Source: Enchytraeus crypticus
Taxonomy: Eukaryota > Annelida > Clitellata > Enchytraeida > Enchytraeidae
Direction: 5' to 3'
DNA: 64,000 nucleotides
Assembly: GCA_905160935.1 (NCBI GenBank)
Contig: CAJHZI010000303.1
Location: 272,001-336,000, forward strand
Shown here: piece after piece, positions 40,342 to 49,660 of the stretch
Layout: each line of letters starts with the position of its first letter
Position numbering within the stretch: position 1 is the first letter of the stretch
Program-made: the position numbers and the translations under genes
The notes under the pieces: generated by a model
Seen by the model: only the letters and a program-made list of their open reading frames with translations
The model's database searches: none
What the model was told of the DNA's origin: nothing

Positions 40342-41283
40342 GGTGAGTAAAAAAAGTGATAACACCTGCAAAAAGTTTGAATATCTCAGGCAATTGTTAA
40401 TATTTTCAAAGCAAACTTTTATAAATTAATAAAGGACTAATTTGTGATGGGGTGGCCAATTTTTATCCATTTTAATCTATGGATTAGCTAGATCTACAAG
40501 TTTCAGCAGAGCAACCCCCATTTTGCCTAAAAATGGCGTTTGCTACAACGGTAAGGGCAAATTGCACTTCATTGGCGAGAAGGAAAAGGTGAACCCTCAG
40601 TATTACGTCAATACTTTACTTTCCGAGCTGTTTGATGATTGCTGTGCTCTTCTACCAAATGGTTTCATCTTTCAGAAGGATCATGCTCCGACTCATGCAT
40701 CTCGCCATGCACGTGAAAGGATCAGCGAGAGAAATTCGCATTTTATCATGAAGCGTGAACGGCCTCCAAACTCTCCCGATCAAAATCCTCTGGATTACCA
40801 AGTCTGGGAAAACATGCTGCATCTCTACCAGAAACACCAGTCGAAGCCTAAAAACAAGGCAGAACTGCAGGAAGTGCTACCTACCATCAATTTGAGAGAG
40901 ACTGCCCCCAACTGGAATCAACAAGGCTGTCCTAGCGTTCCGAAAGCTGCTGTTCCTGAAAAGCAACTGGAGGAAAGCATATCGAATAGGCAGTAATGCT
41001 AGCAGATACAACTGGTTCTTTCTGAACCACCACAACGACCCTTTTCAGAGCTAAAATAAAAATAAAATAAAATGAAATTTTTATTTACAGTACGTTCAAA
41101 AATGGGGGGTTGCTCTGCTGAAACTTTCATAATTGGCCAATCTATGTACCAAAATTGATGAAAATTGGCCATCCCATCAGAAATTAGTCCTTTAGTATTT
41201 GGTAGAAGATTAATTTGAAAATATTAACAATAGCCTGAGATATTCAAACTTTCTGCAGGTGTTATCACTTTTTTTTACTCACC

Positions 41284-41345
<62 letters not shown>

Positions 41346-41951
41346 TGTATCGTGTGCCATATACTGAACACTGCAGCATACGTTGTATAATATGCAACGT
41401 ATGACAACGTATAATATACGACAGATTAACATGTCTACACATGACATTGCCTTGATTTTCCAAAGGGAAATGGCACACAAATTAAGTGGCGATTTTGTTT
41501 GCATATATGACACATGATATAGTATATTATACTATATCATGTGTCATATATGCAAAAAAAATCATCACTTTAATATCAGTGTCAATCCCTCTTAGAAAAA
41601 CAAAGGCAATGTCACGGACTGACATGATTATCTAAATCTCACCTCAAAAATAAAAATAAAATACAAAATAACAAAATATTAATACAAATATAGAAAATTT
41701 CACAAAATATAGATATAAATCATTATAAATAAAATATAGAATCATTTAAATAATATAAGATCAAATATAAATATTAAAAGACATAAAAATATATTGAAAT
41801 AAATTAAGGAATTAGAGCGCTTGTAAAAAGAGAAAGAAATTGACATACCGGTGGTGGCCGTTGGTTTGAGGGCAGTTAGGAAAGCTGGGAGTATCGAGAA
41901 ATAGAGAGGTTGAAGTCTGATAGGAATCAGCGCTCCCGTCAGCGATGACAT
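32115..41951 (-). CDS. Four-CUB secreted/membrane protein, SOL-1-like; 3' end not located
   Basis: Minus-strand exons: 41849-41951, 38555-38789, 37271-37503, 35790-36707, 35272-35488, 34780-35003, 32933-33152, 32115-32431. All junctions keep frame; about 822 residues are visible. Residues 1-34 are a signal peptide (LYFSILPAFLTAL). CUB1 is about 35-190. CUB2 is about 195-470 in one large exon, with a Gly-Ser repeat and a Ser/Asn-rich insert. CUB3 is about 500-640 (GIIYTPLYPEPYPP, CDGATDSLLVQ). CUB4 is about 645-800 (YFTSPNYPGLYP, SDFIEFSNF, DGKFFRVTFHSNN). Introns between domains are phase 1 and those within domains phase 2. Four CUBs and the CUB4 motifs recall suppressor of lurcher (SOL-1), an extracellular partner of AMPA-type glutamate receptors; from memory, not searched. 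A membrane segment should follow but was not found. The last donor (GTCTCT) is weak. Confidence 0.7.
32800..32910 (+). mobile_element. LINE-D tail in CUB-gene intron
   Basis: GGACAGAGAGGATTTGAGAC, TATTTGTATCCCGACCCTGG, GAGATTCAAGGGAGGAGGAC, GATGATTATGATG. Confidence 0.6.
33397..33655 (-). mobile_element. SINE-D copy, near full length, in CUB-gene intron
   Basis: On the minus strand: GGCGACAAAGCGCTAAGATC, CAACTCAACTTCAGAA, GGCTCCAGAAGTAGCTACAC, CCGTATCCCGACCCTAGCTA and GGATTCAAGGGAAAAAGATG. Confidence 0.65.
34141..34204 (-). mobile_element. SINE-A 5' fragment
   Basis: On the minus strand: GGCTAAAGCCAGTGGCGATG, GATCAGTATGTGCAGGGTTC. The 3' half is missing. Confidence 0.55.
34482..34710 (-). 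mobile_element. SINE-B copy, diverged, with (GA)n tail
   Basis: On the minus strand: CAATGAGAAATCATCCCAGA, TACCCAAGCTGCTATCACGG, GGGTGCTCTTGTGAAGTG, then (GA)n of about 35 bp. Confidence 0.55.
35620..35735 (-). mobile_element. SINE-A-related copy in intron between CUB2 and CUB3
   Basis: On the minus strand: GAGCCTGTAGCATAGCCGG, GGTTTCGAATCCCTTTCTCA and GGGACAGGAAATTGACGTTA keep the box order and the tail. Confidence 0.5.
37507..37770. repeat. (AATC)n-type degenerate tract in CUB-gene intron
   Basis: Long stretch of AATCAATCAATT-like units; a similar tract lies at 37915-37980 and 38365-38530. Such tracts often grow from the (ATTG)n tails of the L2-like LINE. Confidence 0.75.
37771..38554. 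other. Intron sequence with TA-rich block and palindrome
   Basis: 38215-38315 is TATATA-rich. 38318-38351 is a perfect 15-bp-arm hairpin (ACTAATTTATGATTC, loop TTAT). No exon is supported. Confidence 0.5.
38780..38876 (-). repeat. 26-bp tandem repeat carrying splice-acceptor copies
   Basis: Four units, each with TTAG followed by a TGCAGATGTATTG-like string, end in the true acceptor of the first CUB exon. See findings. Confidence 0.75.
38990..39180 (+). mobile_element. SINE-A copy, diverged
   Basis: GGTTCTGGGTTCAATTCCAG (B box), ACCGTCACTGATGTGATTTC, AGTTTGACTTTAGCTTTTTA. Confidence 0.5.
39511..39645 (+). mobile_element. SINE-A copy, full length
   Basis: GGCTGAAGCCAGTGGCGAAG, TCGGTAAGATACTCGACCGC, GGGTTCAAGTCCTGGGCTTA, GTCACTGATATCGCTTTCGA, TTAACCTTAGCTTTTACT. 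Frames across it are artefacts. Confidence 0.75.
39650..40338. other. CUB-gene intron 1, simple-sequence rich
   Basis: Contains an A/G-rich block (39825-39960), a C14 tract at 40056-40069 and a (TA)n tract at 40290-40338 that is the mariner insertion site. No exon is supported. Confidence 0.5.
40339..41286 (+). mobile_element. mariner-type element (DD37D), internally deleted
   Basis: Ends CAGGGTGAGTAAAAAAAGTG and its inverse. The inverted repeats are about 190 bp with few differences (GATAACACCTGCA, TTTGAATATCTCAGGC, TTTCAGCAGAGCAACCCC). It is inserted in a (TA)n tract, so the TA duplication is masked. At 948 bp it is shorter than an autonomous mariner (about 1.3 kb). Confidence 0.85.
40523..40996 (+). 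pseudogene. mariner transposase, C-terminal half only
   Basis: The frame keeps FQKDHAPTHASR with the second catalytic Asp and PPNSPDQNPLDYQVWENML with the third, 37 residues apart (DD37D spacing, as counted). It begins around NGVCYNGKGKLHFIGEKEKV. The N-terminal DNA-binding helices and the first catalytic Asp are absent, lost with about 350-400 bp between the left repeat and this point. It cannot encode an active enzyme, but the ends could be moved by a related intact transposase. Confidence 0.8.
41430..41626. mobile_element. 197-bp foldback/MITE-like element
   Basis: Two arms of about 97 bp meet at a 3-nt loop. The central 28 bp of each arm (41498-41525 and 41529-41556) are perfectly complementary; the outer parts (CATGTC, TGACATTGCC) are complementary with mismatches. 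It lies in CUB-gene intron 1. Confidence 0.7.
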
Positions 41952-41994
41952 CGTCTCTCCTACGCCCGCTCCTCTATCATATAACACTCCCACA

Positions 41995-42265
41995 GCTACT
42001 GCTGCTGCTGCAGCTGCAGACTGCTGGAGCTGCTGATATGACTGCTGTAGCTGTTGCTAGGAGTGCTGTAGCTGTTGATAGGACTGCTGCAGCTACTTTG
42101 TGACTGCTGCAGCTGTTGCTACGACTGCTGCAGCAGCTGCTGTGACAGCTTCAACTGTTGTTAGGACTGCTGCAGCAGCTGCTACGACTGCTGCAGCTGC
42201 TGCTGTGACTGCTGCAGCTGTTGCGATGACAGCTGCTGTTGCAGCTCTTGCTTTGACTGTTACAA
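41995..42265. repeat. CTG/CAG-rich trinucleotide block
   Basis: Repeats of GCTGCTGCAGCTGCTG, interspersed with TGACTGCTGCAG-type units of about 12-21 bp, lie just upstream of the first exon of the minus-strand CUB gene, so in its 5' UTR or promoter. Both strands have long Ala/Val- or Gln-rich frames, which I regard as by-products. Confidence 0.8.
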
Positions 42266-42269
42266 CCGC

Positions 42270-43250
42270 TATTCTGCTAATGGCTCCTAAATCAATTATT
42301 TTATTGGCTTCATAAATTACTGATTTAAGTATTTGTGCATTTTATCAAAGAAGCAAACAGCCAAGCAGTTAATAAATAGGCCTATTAAATATCAATTATC
42401 TAATTAATTAGCTATAGTTATTTAATTGGTAAATATTTTCCAATGGAAAATATCAATCAGTTCATAATTTTTATGTGTATTAACTTTTTTAATAAACTGA
42501 TTGAATTGAAATTGCTAACATACCGAGACAGAATTTTAATGCTTCAAATACAAAAAGGGAATATCTGATTTTAATCTAATTTTTTAGTTTGAAAAGTGTG
42601 ATCAATTAATTAAATATTTTAAGTCTTGGATGCGTGAAACACCAGAGTAACTAAAATAAAATTGATCCGTTTTCCTAGTAGTCATCAATAAGCCAGAACC
42701 GAAAAAAAACTGAAAAAGCATCGCAGAAATTATAGTTTTATTGACAAACGAACGTTTTTCAGAAACTCAGTTCCATCGAATTGGTATCTCTTCTAAATAT
42801 TTGATCGCAGCTAAGATCAAGCTTGATTGAAGTTGATTCTTATCATAATTTTCCGCTCAGGGTCTTCATGCTGTTTCCGAATCCCACACAGTCTGGATTT
42901 TTATGTTTACTGGATGGAGACGGGAAGTAGAGGGACCCCGGGGTAATATTAGCTCAGCGCAAATAGGGCAAGGAAAAACTGAGTATAAAATAACAGATGC
43001 GAACGAATTTACAAATAAAAAACACAAATTTAGATCTCCAACTAAAACTAATTAGCTTTAAAAGGAGGATGTTTCGTAGTGGACCAAATAAATGGCTTTG
43101 TTCGGTTCTCGCCACGATACAGAACAAACTGAATAGCCTAAACGTACAATAAGCATGTACATGTATATGTAATGAGATTCAAATATCCAAGAGATGAGGA
43201 AAAGAAGCCTTCTCAGAAGTCGTATTTATTCACGATAAAAAGGATATTAT
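42270..43250. other. No gene supported
   Basis: AT-rich, presumably upstream of the CUB gene. No TATA box can be placed with confidence. Confidence 0.35.
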
Positions 43251-43254
43251 TGCA

Positions 43255-43450
43255 TTTAATTACAAGCCACACTAAGGAGAAGGGGAAAGAGGAAGACCTA
43301 GGAGTACTTAGTTCAACACGTTCAACATAGATTAGAGAAATTTGAACTTCATGGGAAGAAGGTGTAAGAATTGCTTATGATAGAAACGAATGGAGGAATG
43401 TTGCCGCCCTATGCTCTGTACAGAACGCAAGGAACTGATGATGATGAAAA
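43255..43450 (+). mobile_element. LINE 3' end (third LINE family)
   Basis: Segments read GERGRPR and AYDRNEWRNVAALCSVQNARN followed by a stop, TGATGATGATG and an A-rich end. 'DRxxWRxxVAALC' is a common ending of non-LTR reverse-transcriptase ORFs. Frame breaks show it is dead. Confidence 0.55.
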
Positions 43451-43562
43451 ATGATATTATGTTATATAAGGTTTTGTGAAAGAATAACATATAATTATTA
43501 AGAATAACTTCTATAATTAAATATAATAATTATAGGAGTTTAAAAACAAGGAACTCAGTAAT

Positions 43563-43594
43563 TTCTAGTTAAGAGTTGTCACTCTTTAACTAGA
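43563..43594. repeat. Hairpin, 14-bp arms
   Basis: TTCTAGTTAAGAGT, loop TGTC, then the complement with one extra T. Confidence 0.6.
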
Positions 43595-43599
43595 ATCTG

Positions 43600-44735
43600 A
43601 ACACCAAACCTCCTATTTGCTATCGTCTTGACTAAAGTAGTACGTGTCATATTATTAGTAATTTACGTATATTTTTCTACAATGACTATAAAGTTGGTTT
43701 CTTTGCAATAAATAGAACGTGTATAATTTAGATGAAAACAAAGATTTAATATGCTCAGTTATTCATCTAGGACCACTGGGACACAACGGTTCTGTTATGT
43801 CCGTCACTTAACAGATGCTACAATTTTCTCTCACAGGATTAATCCGAATCCCTATATGAGGCTGCATGGATTCAAATACAAAAACTGACAATTTAGGAGA
43901 AATTTAAACCGACAGTTATCCATTAGACTTATACGTCATTTAATCAGTTATGGTTTGGTATAAACAAGTTTGAACAGTGATGGGAGGGGATTTAGCGCAC
44001 TCAGTTAAGCTGCGCGTCAATTAAACGAAGTAAATCTACGTTGCGCGAGGTTAGTATTTTGTGGACGACCACTTTGGAAGACCGCGTGTCGATAGCTTTG
44101 AATATATATAATTCCGGGGTGATGGAGGTTATTCTTAAATCCGCACCGGCTGCTATTTGAGCGCCAAAAGAGGCAACGATAACTATTAACTATTGGGGGG
44201 AAATGAGGAAATAACGAAAACTACAAAAACAGAAACTAATAAATTATGTAGCACATGCGGTATATCATGTCTATAACTATACGGAATATAATATAACAAG
44301 TAGTGGCAGCTTCACATCAAGTGTTAACTACAAGCGTCTACTGCCATTATGAAGATGCGGCCAGTAACAACCTAGGAAGCTATATTTTCACGAATCAAAC
44401 TTTAGGTTAGATTTAATTTATTTAGTTGACTAATAATTTATATCACGTCATTATCTATCAATGCTATCATTCCCTCGAACGTATCTACATTAGTTTCCCA
44501 AAACGGCTGTTTGTTTACACAGAAGCGCTTCCAACAATGAATCAGCAAAATCTACTCTTGCAGCAAACATCTAAGTTACATGTACACTGTACAGGCCCTA
44601 ATGATGCTGAATTATATAATAACAGCATACATATATGTAATAAGAGTATACACAATAACACTGGACACAGTATAAAGTAACAATGCAAATAAAAGCAATA
44701 ATTATAATCTATATAATAAAAGATCCTGTGTATAA
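43600..44735. other. No gene supported
   Basis: The 84-codon frame at 44426-44680 has no recognisable domain. Confidence 0.35.
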
Positions 44736-44945
44736 AAAGCTGGTAAAGCTAATGTTAACGTCAATTTCCTCACTCGAGCGGCATTTCGAATAATTTTGAA
44801 AATTTTGTAGCAATTTCTGGAGCCTATGCGCTCGCCGACCTAGTGTCCATTCTGACGTTGATTTGGATCTTAGTGCTTTGTCGCCTTTTGGGAACGGCAG
44901 TCCACGGTTGGTCAATTTTTCAGAAGCCCGTAGACAAAAGAGATA
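44736..44945 (-). mobile_element. Chimera: SINE-A tail joined to SINE-D body
   Basis: 44736-44779 is the minus-strand SINE-A tail (AGCTTTACCAGCTTT). From 44790 the sequence is minus-strand SINE-D (GGCTCCAGAAATTGCTACAA, GGCGACAAAGCACTAAGATC, CCGTGGACTGCCGTTCC). Confidence 0.6.
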
Positions 44946-45009
44946 AAAAGAGATATAAAGTCATTGAAAAATATTTAAGATCGGTTTTCTCATCCATCGC
45001 TGAATTTTG

Positions 45010-45080
45010 AGAGATTCAATCAATCAATCAATCAACAAGAATTTAACGTCCGGTTCCTTCCCGTAGGACAATATCAGGGA
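45010..45080 (-). mobile_element. L2/CR1-like LINE tail
   Basis: On the minus strand: ATATCCCTGATATTGTCCTA, CGGGAAGGAACCGGACGTTA, AATTCTTG, then (TTGA)n. Confidence 0.65.
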
Positions 45081-45399
45081 TATCTAGCTGGTATTAAGGT
45101 AACCTACATAGTTAAACCAATAAATTTATTATACAATTTACAAACGTGTGTGGAGAGAGAAATGGTATCTTAAACACTCTCTGTCAAGAGAAAATTGAAG
45201 GAAAAGTTTAACGTTAGTTTCGGCCCACGTGGATACTGAGTTTCGAATCTATAGCTTGTCAGATAAGCAAGCTATCTACTCTGCCATTTAAACTTTGATG
45301 GAATCGGGTCTGTAATTTGTACCTGTGATGGAATAATATATGGTTTTATACCCATTTATTTGATATTTAGTAGACTACGGTCAATACATTTACATATAT

Positions 45400-45655
45400 G
45401 CTCCCCGGAAGAGGACACGTGTATGCTGAAGAAGGCAACGCAAAAACACATCAGCTAAAGGCCGCATTTTTCCCAAGCCATAAGCTATATAAGGCATGGA
45501 TAGGGCTCTCTAAGTCATCACCCCTTTGTGAAGTGAATAACTTGTTGTTCTGCAGAGTGCTCTTGATGGAATATAAAAACAGACGCTACGTATGAATATG
45601 TACAGTGGATCTGCCACTTGGCAGAACACTAGAGAGAGATATATATATATATATA
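45400..45655 (+). mobile_element. SINE-B copy
   Basis: GAAGAAGGCAACGCAAAAAC, CCAAGCCATAAGCTATATAA, CAGAGTGCTCTTGATGGAAT, GGATCTGCCACTTGGCAG, AACACTAGAGAGAGATATAT. Confidence 0.65.
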
Positions 45656-45820
45656 TTCCACGACCCTGATTAATTTTCTCTCCATTCGGACGCTGAAGCA
45701 CCACCCGGGGTGAGAGGGAGGGTGGGTGGTAAACCCAGGGCCCCCGGAGACCAATCGATTAAAGGCGGGGGCTCCCCTTTAAACCCGCCTTACCAATTTC
45801 ACGGTCCCTGATCTGAATAG
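45656..45820. other. GC-rich block with hairpin
   Basis: GC-rich compared with its surroundings. AAGGCGGG pairs with CCCGCCTT across a 14-nt loop near 45764-45791. The ends CCACGACCCTGATTA and CACGGTCCCTGATCTG look alike, so it may be a small insertion. Unassigned. Confidence 0.4.
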
Positions 45821-45935
45821 CATGTTAGACCATAGTTTATACAGTCATATAAAAACAGATGGTTGATCTACAATAGATCTAATTATGTAACGATATATAG
45901 GCCTAACATAGCAACAATTAATGTGCTACCATCAT

Positions 45936-46012
45936 AAAGCTGGTAAAACTAAGGTTAACGTTAAGGTTAACGGCAGTTTCCTCACTCAAAAGCGCTGTCA
46001 GTGACGGGCGAC
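45936..46012 (-). mobile_element. SINE-A tail fragment
   Basis: Minus-strand GTCACTGACAGCGCTTTTGA, AGGAAACTGCCGTTAACC (with a duplicated GTTAACCTT) and TTTTACCAGCTTT. Confidence 0.6.
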
Positions 46013-46019
46013 ATCAGCA

Positions 46020-47080
46020 CTTTGACAACATCGAGCACTACTATCGAGATAAATCCAAGCCGGTGAGCAAAATGAACGTCTAAAAACGGTGCAAATTCCA
46101 ATATCTAGGATATCAGTCCAAAGATAAAGGGATACAAACAACTTCCGGTGAGCATCGTGACATTTATTCAAATACCGATCTGATAATAATTGTATAATAA
46201 TATAAGAGGTCATGTTTCATTATTTCACAAGTCAAATTTTAAATTGATATTGACAAATTACAGAGTGACGAAATTGGAAAGTACTATGAAGTATTTTGTG
46301 GATTTAACGTCAGGGTCAGAATCCCAAAGGGCTTCTCTTCGAGAATAAGAAACCAGATCATCGTCGTAGTTGGTCAACGGGACGACCAACTAAAGCAGCA
46401 GTCTGACCGAGTAACGATCTGAGTGAGAAATACATGCCAGCAAAATTAAAATATCTAAGGTGCAAATAGAGAATAAAATGCTTGCATATATTAAATTAAT
46501 CTAACATCTATTTACTATTCTACATTGTATTGCACATTTAAACTGCAATTAATTTAAACTGAGCAGCGTATATAACAATATCAAATCCTTGGCTTAATAT
46601 TCTAATATCAATCTAAGGCAATTTATCTGAATGCAAGCGGGAATAATTCATAAATTCACTTATTCCAATCTTATTCGTACAATACGCACAGCTCTGATTT
46701 CTTATGCAATTTCTCGGGGCGGTAACATATTGATAAATTCAACATTTGGACCTACGGTCTGTTGCTTGTCGACCATTTCATTTATTCGACAAGAGTAGGG
46801 AGGTTAGGAGAATCCACAGGAGGTGGTATCAGTTTTATATGGGGAGGAGATTTAATCAGCCTAGCATTTATTTTGCATTTGGCAGTGGCCATTTGTTATA
46901 TTTTAAAGGTTTAAAATTAACTTTTATATTTAGCTTTTAATTAACATTTAAATTAATGGTATAGTGAAGAAGAAGGGAAGGGATTATATTATTTTTTATC
47001 AAGAGTAGGACTATTATTGTATTAATTAAATTAGAACTATTATTATAATTATAAAATAATAAGATAATTAATATTTAATG
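46020..47080. other. No gene supported
   Basis: A perfect 9-bp stem (TAGTTGGTC/GACCAACTA) lies near 46367-46392. The frame at 46746-46940 has no known domain. Confidence 0.35.
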
Positions 47081-47081
47081 T

Positions 47082-47375
47082 AAGAGGCGACTAAGGCAAG
47101 AGCTGAGGATGGCAAGAGGGGACCAACCTCAAATGAAATATTTTCCCCCAGGATTAAATGGTAATTAATCCACCTAACTGAGGAAGGCAACGAGAAACCA
47201 CCTCAGAAGTCATATTTTCCCAAGCTATAGGCTACATAAGGTATGGATATGGTATAGACTTTGTGAAGGGATTAACTTCTTGATCTAAGGAGTGCTCTTA
47301 TAGAGCGAGAAAACAGACTTTGAGTATGAATATGTACCTTGAACCTGCCAATTGGCAGTGCACTGAAGAAGAAGA
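47082..47375 (+). mobile_element. SINE-B copy, near full length
   Basis: AAGAGGCGACTAAGGCAAGA, GGATGGCAAGAGGGGACCAA, GAGGAAGGCAACGAGAAACC, CAAGCTATAGGCTACATAAG, AGGAGTGCTCTTATAGAGCG, ACCTTGAACCTGCCAATTGG, CAGTGCACTGAAGAAGAAG. A good reference copy. Confidence 0.75.
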
Positions 47376-47771
47376 AGGTCATTAATTACTTTTTAGGTTT
47401 TCGTTTTTAAGCTTAGAGGAAGAGTTATTCATATTTAAATTAATTTTATTGAATTTTAAATTTTAATCTTAATTAATTTTATGACAGGCAGCAATGCGAA
47501 GTGATTTGACAAGCCATTGAGATTTAGCCAATACAAGTATGTCTTTACATTTACTTTGAACGATGCACTCGTAGTGCTCAGATCTAGATCTCCCTCTTTG
47601 TGGTTTTTGGTAAAACACAGATATTAAGAACAATCGAATAGGAGAATAGATCAACCGTAAGCTGATCATGTAAGAAAGCATCAAAGCAAGAGCCGAGTCG
47701 AAGAAGGCATTCGTAAGCCATATCTGAAGCTATATTTTCCTGATAACTGATACAGTTATGATTGAATACTA

Positions 47772-47804
<33 letters not shown>

Positions 47805-47998
47805 AGTGAAATGCCAAATGGCAGGTTCAAGGTACATATTCATACTTAAAGTCTGCTTTCTCGCTCCATAAGAGCACTCCTTAGGACAACAAGTTAATCC
47901 CTTCACAAACTCTATGCCATATCCATACCTTATGTAGCCTATAGCTTGGGAAAAGTATGGCTTCTGAGATGGTTCCCGTTGACTTCCTCAGGTAGATG
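47772..47998 (-). mobile_element. SINE-B copy with (GA)n tail
   Basis: Minus strand, 5'-truncated in the core (CTGAGGAAGTCAACGGGAAC) and complete to ACCTTGAACCTGCCATTTGG, CATTTCACTGAGAGAG. Confidence 0.75.
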
Positions 47999-48074
47999 AA
48001 TACTATTTATTGCTGTTAGGTCAGTTGAATACTATATATTGCTTTTAATCGTTAGAGTTGATCAAGGCAGTTCT

Positions 48075-48150
48075 CTACAAGAACTACAGACTGCTATAGG
48101 AATATGTCTTGAACCTGTTATTTGGCAGGGCACTGTAGAGAAATAGAGAC
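48075..48150 (+). mobile_element. SINE-B tail fragment
   Basis: AGACTGCTATAGGAATATGT, CTTGAACCTGTTATTTGGCA, GGGCACTGTAGAGAAATAGA. Confidence 0.5.
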
Positions 48151-48660
48151 TGAAACATAGGGAAGAAATATACTTTAAAAATAAGCGTTTAAATAAACAC
48201 TAAAACAAAATAAATTATACTAAAATCTCGTGTTATTAATAAATAACATCTAAGCTACAAATTTAACAACGTCACTTGATAATAACTCACTTGAAGTAAC
48301 TGATAAAAACACCTTGTAAATACATACTCATACTCTAATACAGTGTATATACTGCTCTGGCGTGGCGGCTTCTTCATGTTGTAATGAATTAGAGCTTTAA
48401 ACGTTGTAATTCGGTTTATAAGAAGATTGTCATTCGTAATTAACATACATTGATTTTTCTGTAGTTTATCTTTTCACCTGAATTATTATACTAAGAATTT
48501 TATTGTGTAGTGGGGAGGGGAGTTGCCTCCGTAAGCCCATTTTTGTGTGTAGAATGGGTTCTATGTCCCCAGGTCTCCGTCACGCCGCGTGCTCAAATCC
48601 CTACATGCCACGTTGTCGAGAACGATTGATGGCTGGCCCACAGGTTCCGTTCAATTAGAG
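48150..48660. other. No gene supported
   Basis: GC content rises at 48505-48650. No family is recognised. Confidence 0.35.
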
Positions 48661-48684
48661 TTCTCTCTCTAGCCTGGCGTTCTC

Positions 48685-48890
48685 AGTTTTTTTTAGCGTT
48701 CTGTGCAGTTCAGCGTTCTAAGTAAATTAGCGTTCTGTTCTGAGCACCTTGCATTCAGAGTAATTAGCGTTCTGTTCTAAGTACCTTGCATGTAGAGTAC
48801 TTAGCGTTCTGTTCTGAGTACCTTGCATTCAGAGTACTAAGAGGTCTGTTCTGAGTACCTTACATTCAGAGTACTTAGCGTTCTGAGTAT
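48685..48890. repeat. Minisatellite, about 38-bp unit
   Basis: About five units of ACTTAGCGTTCTGTTCTGAG, TACCTTGCATTCAGAGT, with small changes. Confidence 0.8.
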
Positions 48891-49155
48891 ATATTGCTTT
48901 TTACAGCCTAGCGTGCTTTATAGTCTATAGATTTTTTTCAGCTTAGCGTTCCGTATAGCTTAGCATTCCTCCTCTGTAGTCTAACGTTCTCAATAGTCTA
49001 GAGTTCTCTATTGTCTAGCGTTCTATATAGTCTAGAGTTCTCTATTGTCTATAGTTCTCTATAGTCTATCGTTTTCTACAGTCTAACGTTCTCTATTGTC
49101 TAGCGTTTTCTATTGTTTGTCGTTCTCTATTATCTAGCGTTCTCTAAAGTCTAGG
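48890..49155. repeat. Minisatellite, 17-19-bp unit
   Basis: More than ten degenerate copies of GTCTAGCGTTCTCTATT. They share the AGCGTTCT core with the adjacent 38-bp array, so both probably arose from the same seed. Confidence 0.75.
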
Positions 49156-49490
49156 ACTGTAGAGTAGCTATATTTACCAATTTAGATCCAGACTAGACCT
49201 ATAACCTCAATATTTCTTTTAATATGAAATTAAAATAAACACGAACACAATAAGCTGGGTATTGCCATATCGATACTTTGAAGTGCGATGTGGACTAACT
49301 TAATTGTATGGCTACCAAAGGTAGGTTTTACTGTAATTGGTAATGTAATAGAATTGTTTGTATTTCAGACTCAAGTAGACTCTGCCATAGCTACTAATTA
49401 TGGTATTACCGAACAGAGTCATGGCTCTTTTATGGTATCCTCTTTTGTATTGTTATTTCCTTATCTAACTACATGCACGTTCCTATTATT
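49156..49490. other. No separate gene; leads into a LINE fragment
   Basis: The frame 49288-49632 continues into the L2-like tail. Its upstream half could be further, unrecognised LINE sequence. Confidence 0.4.
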
Positions 49491-49660
49491 TGATCTTCGA
49501 TCTTGTAATTGTTTTAGTAGTTTCCATGGCAAACTAAAAACCCATCTATTTCTGCCATATTTGGCGCCTGTTTGTGTAGAGTCTGAAAGAGACGTCCCTG
49601 ACACTGCCTTATGGCGACGAACCGGACGTTAAATTCTTATTGATTGATTGGTTTGTATAA
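49490..49660 (+). mobile_element. L2/CR1-like LINE 3' end
   Basis: The ORF end reads CNCFSSFHGKLKTHLFLPYL, like the 'SFKxxLKTHLF' ending of L2/CR1 reverse transcriptases. The 3' UTR is GAGACGTCCCTGACACTGCC, TTATGGCGACGAACCGGACG, TTAAATTCTTATTGATTGA. Confidence 0.65.

Noticed and set aside
42100..42315. Ala/Val-rich frame on plus strand
   Set aside because: By-product of the CTG/CAG repeat upstream of the minus-strand CUB gene.
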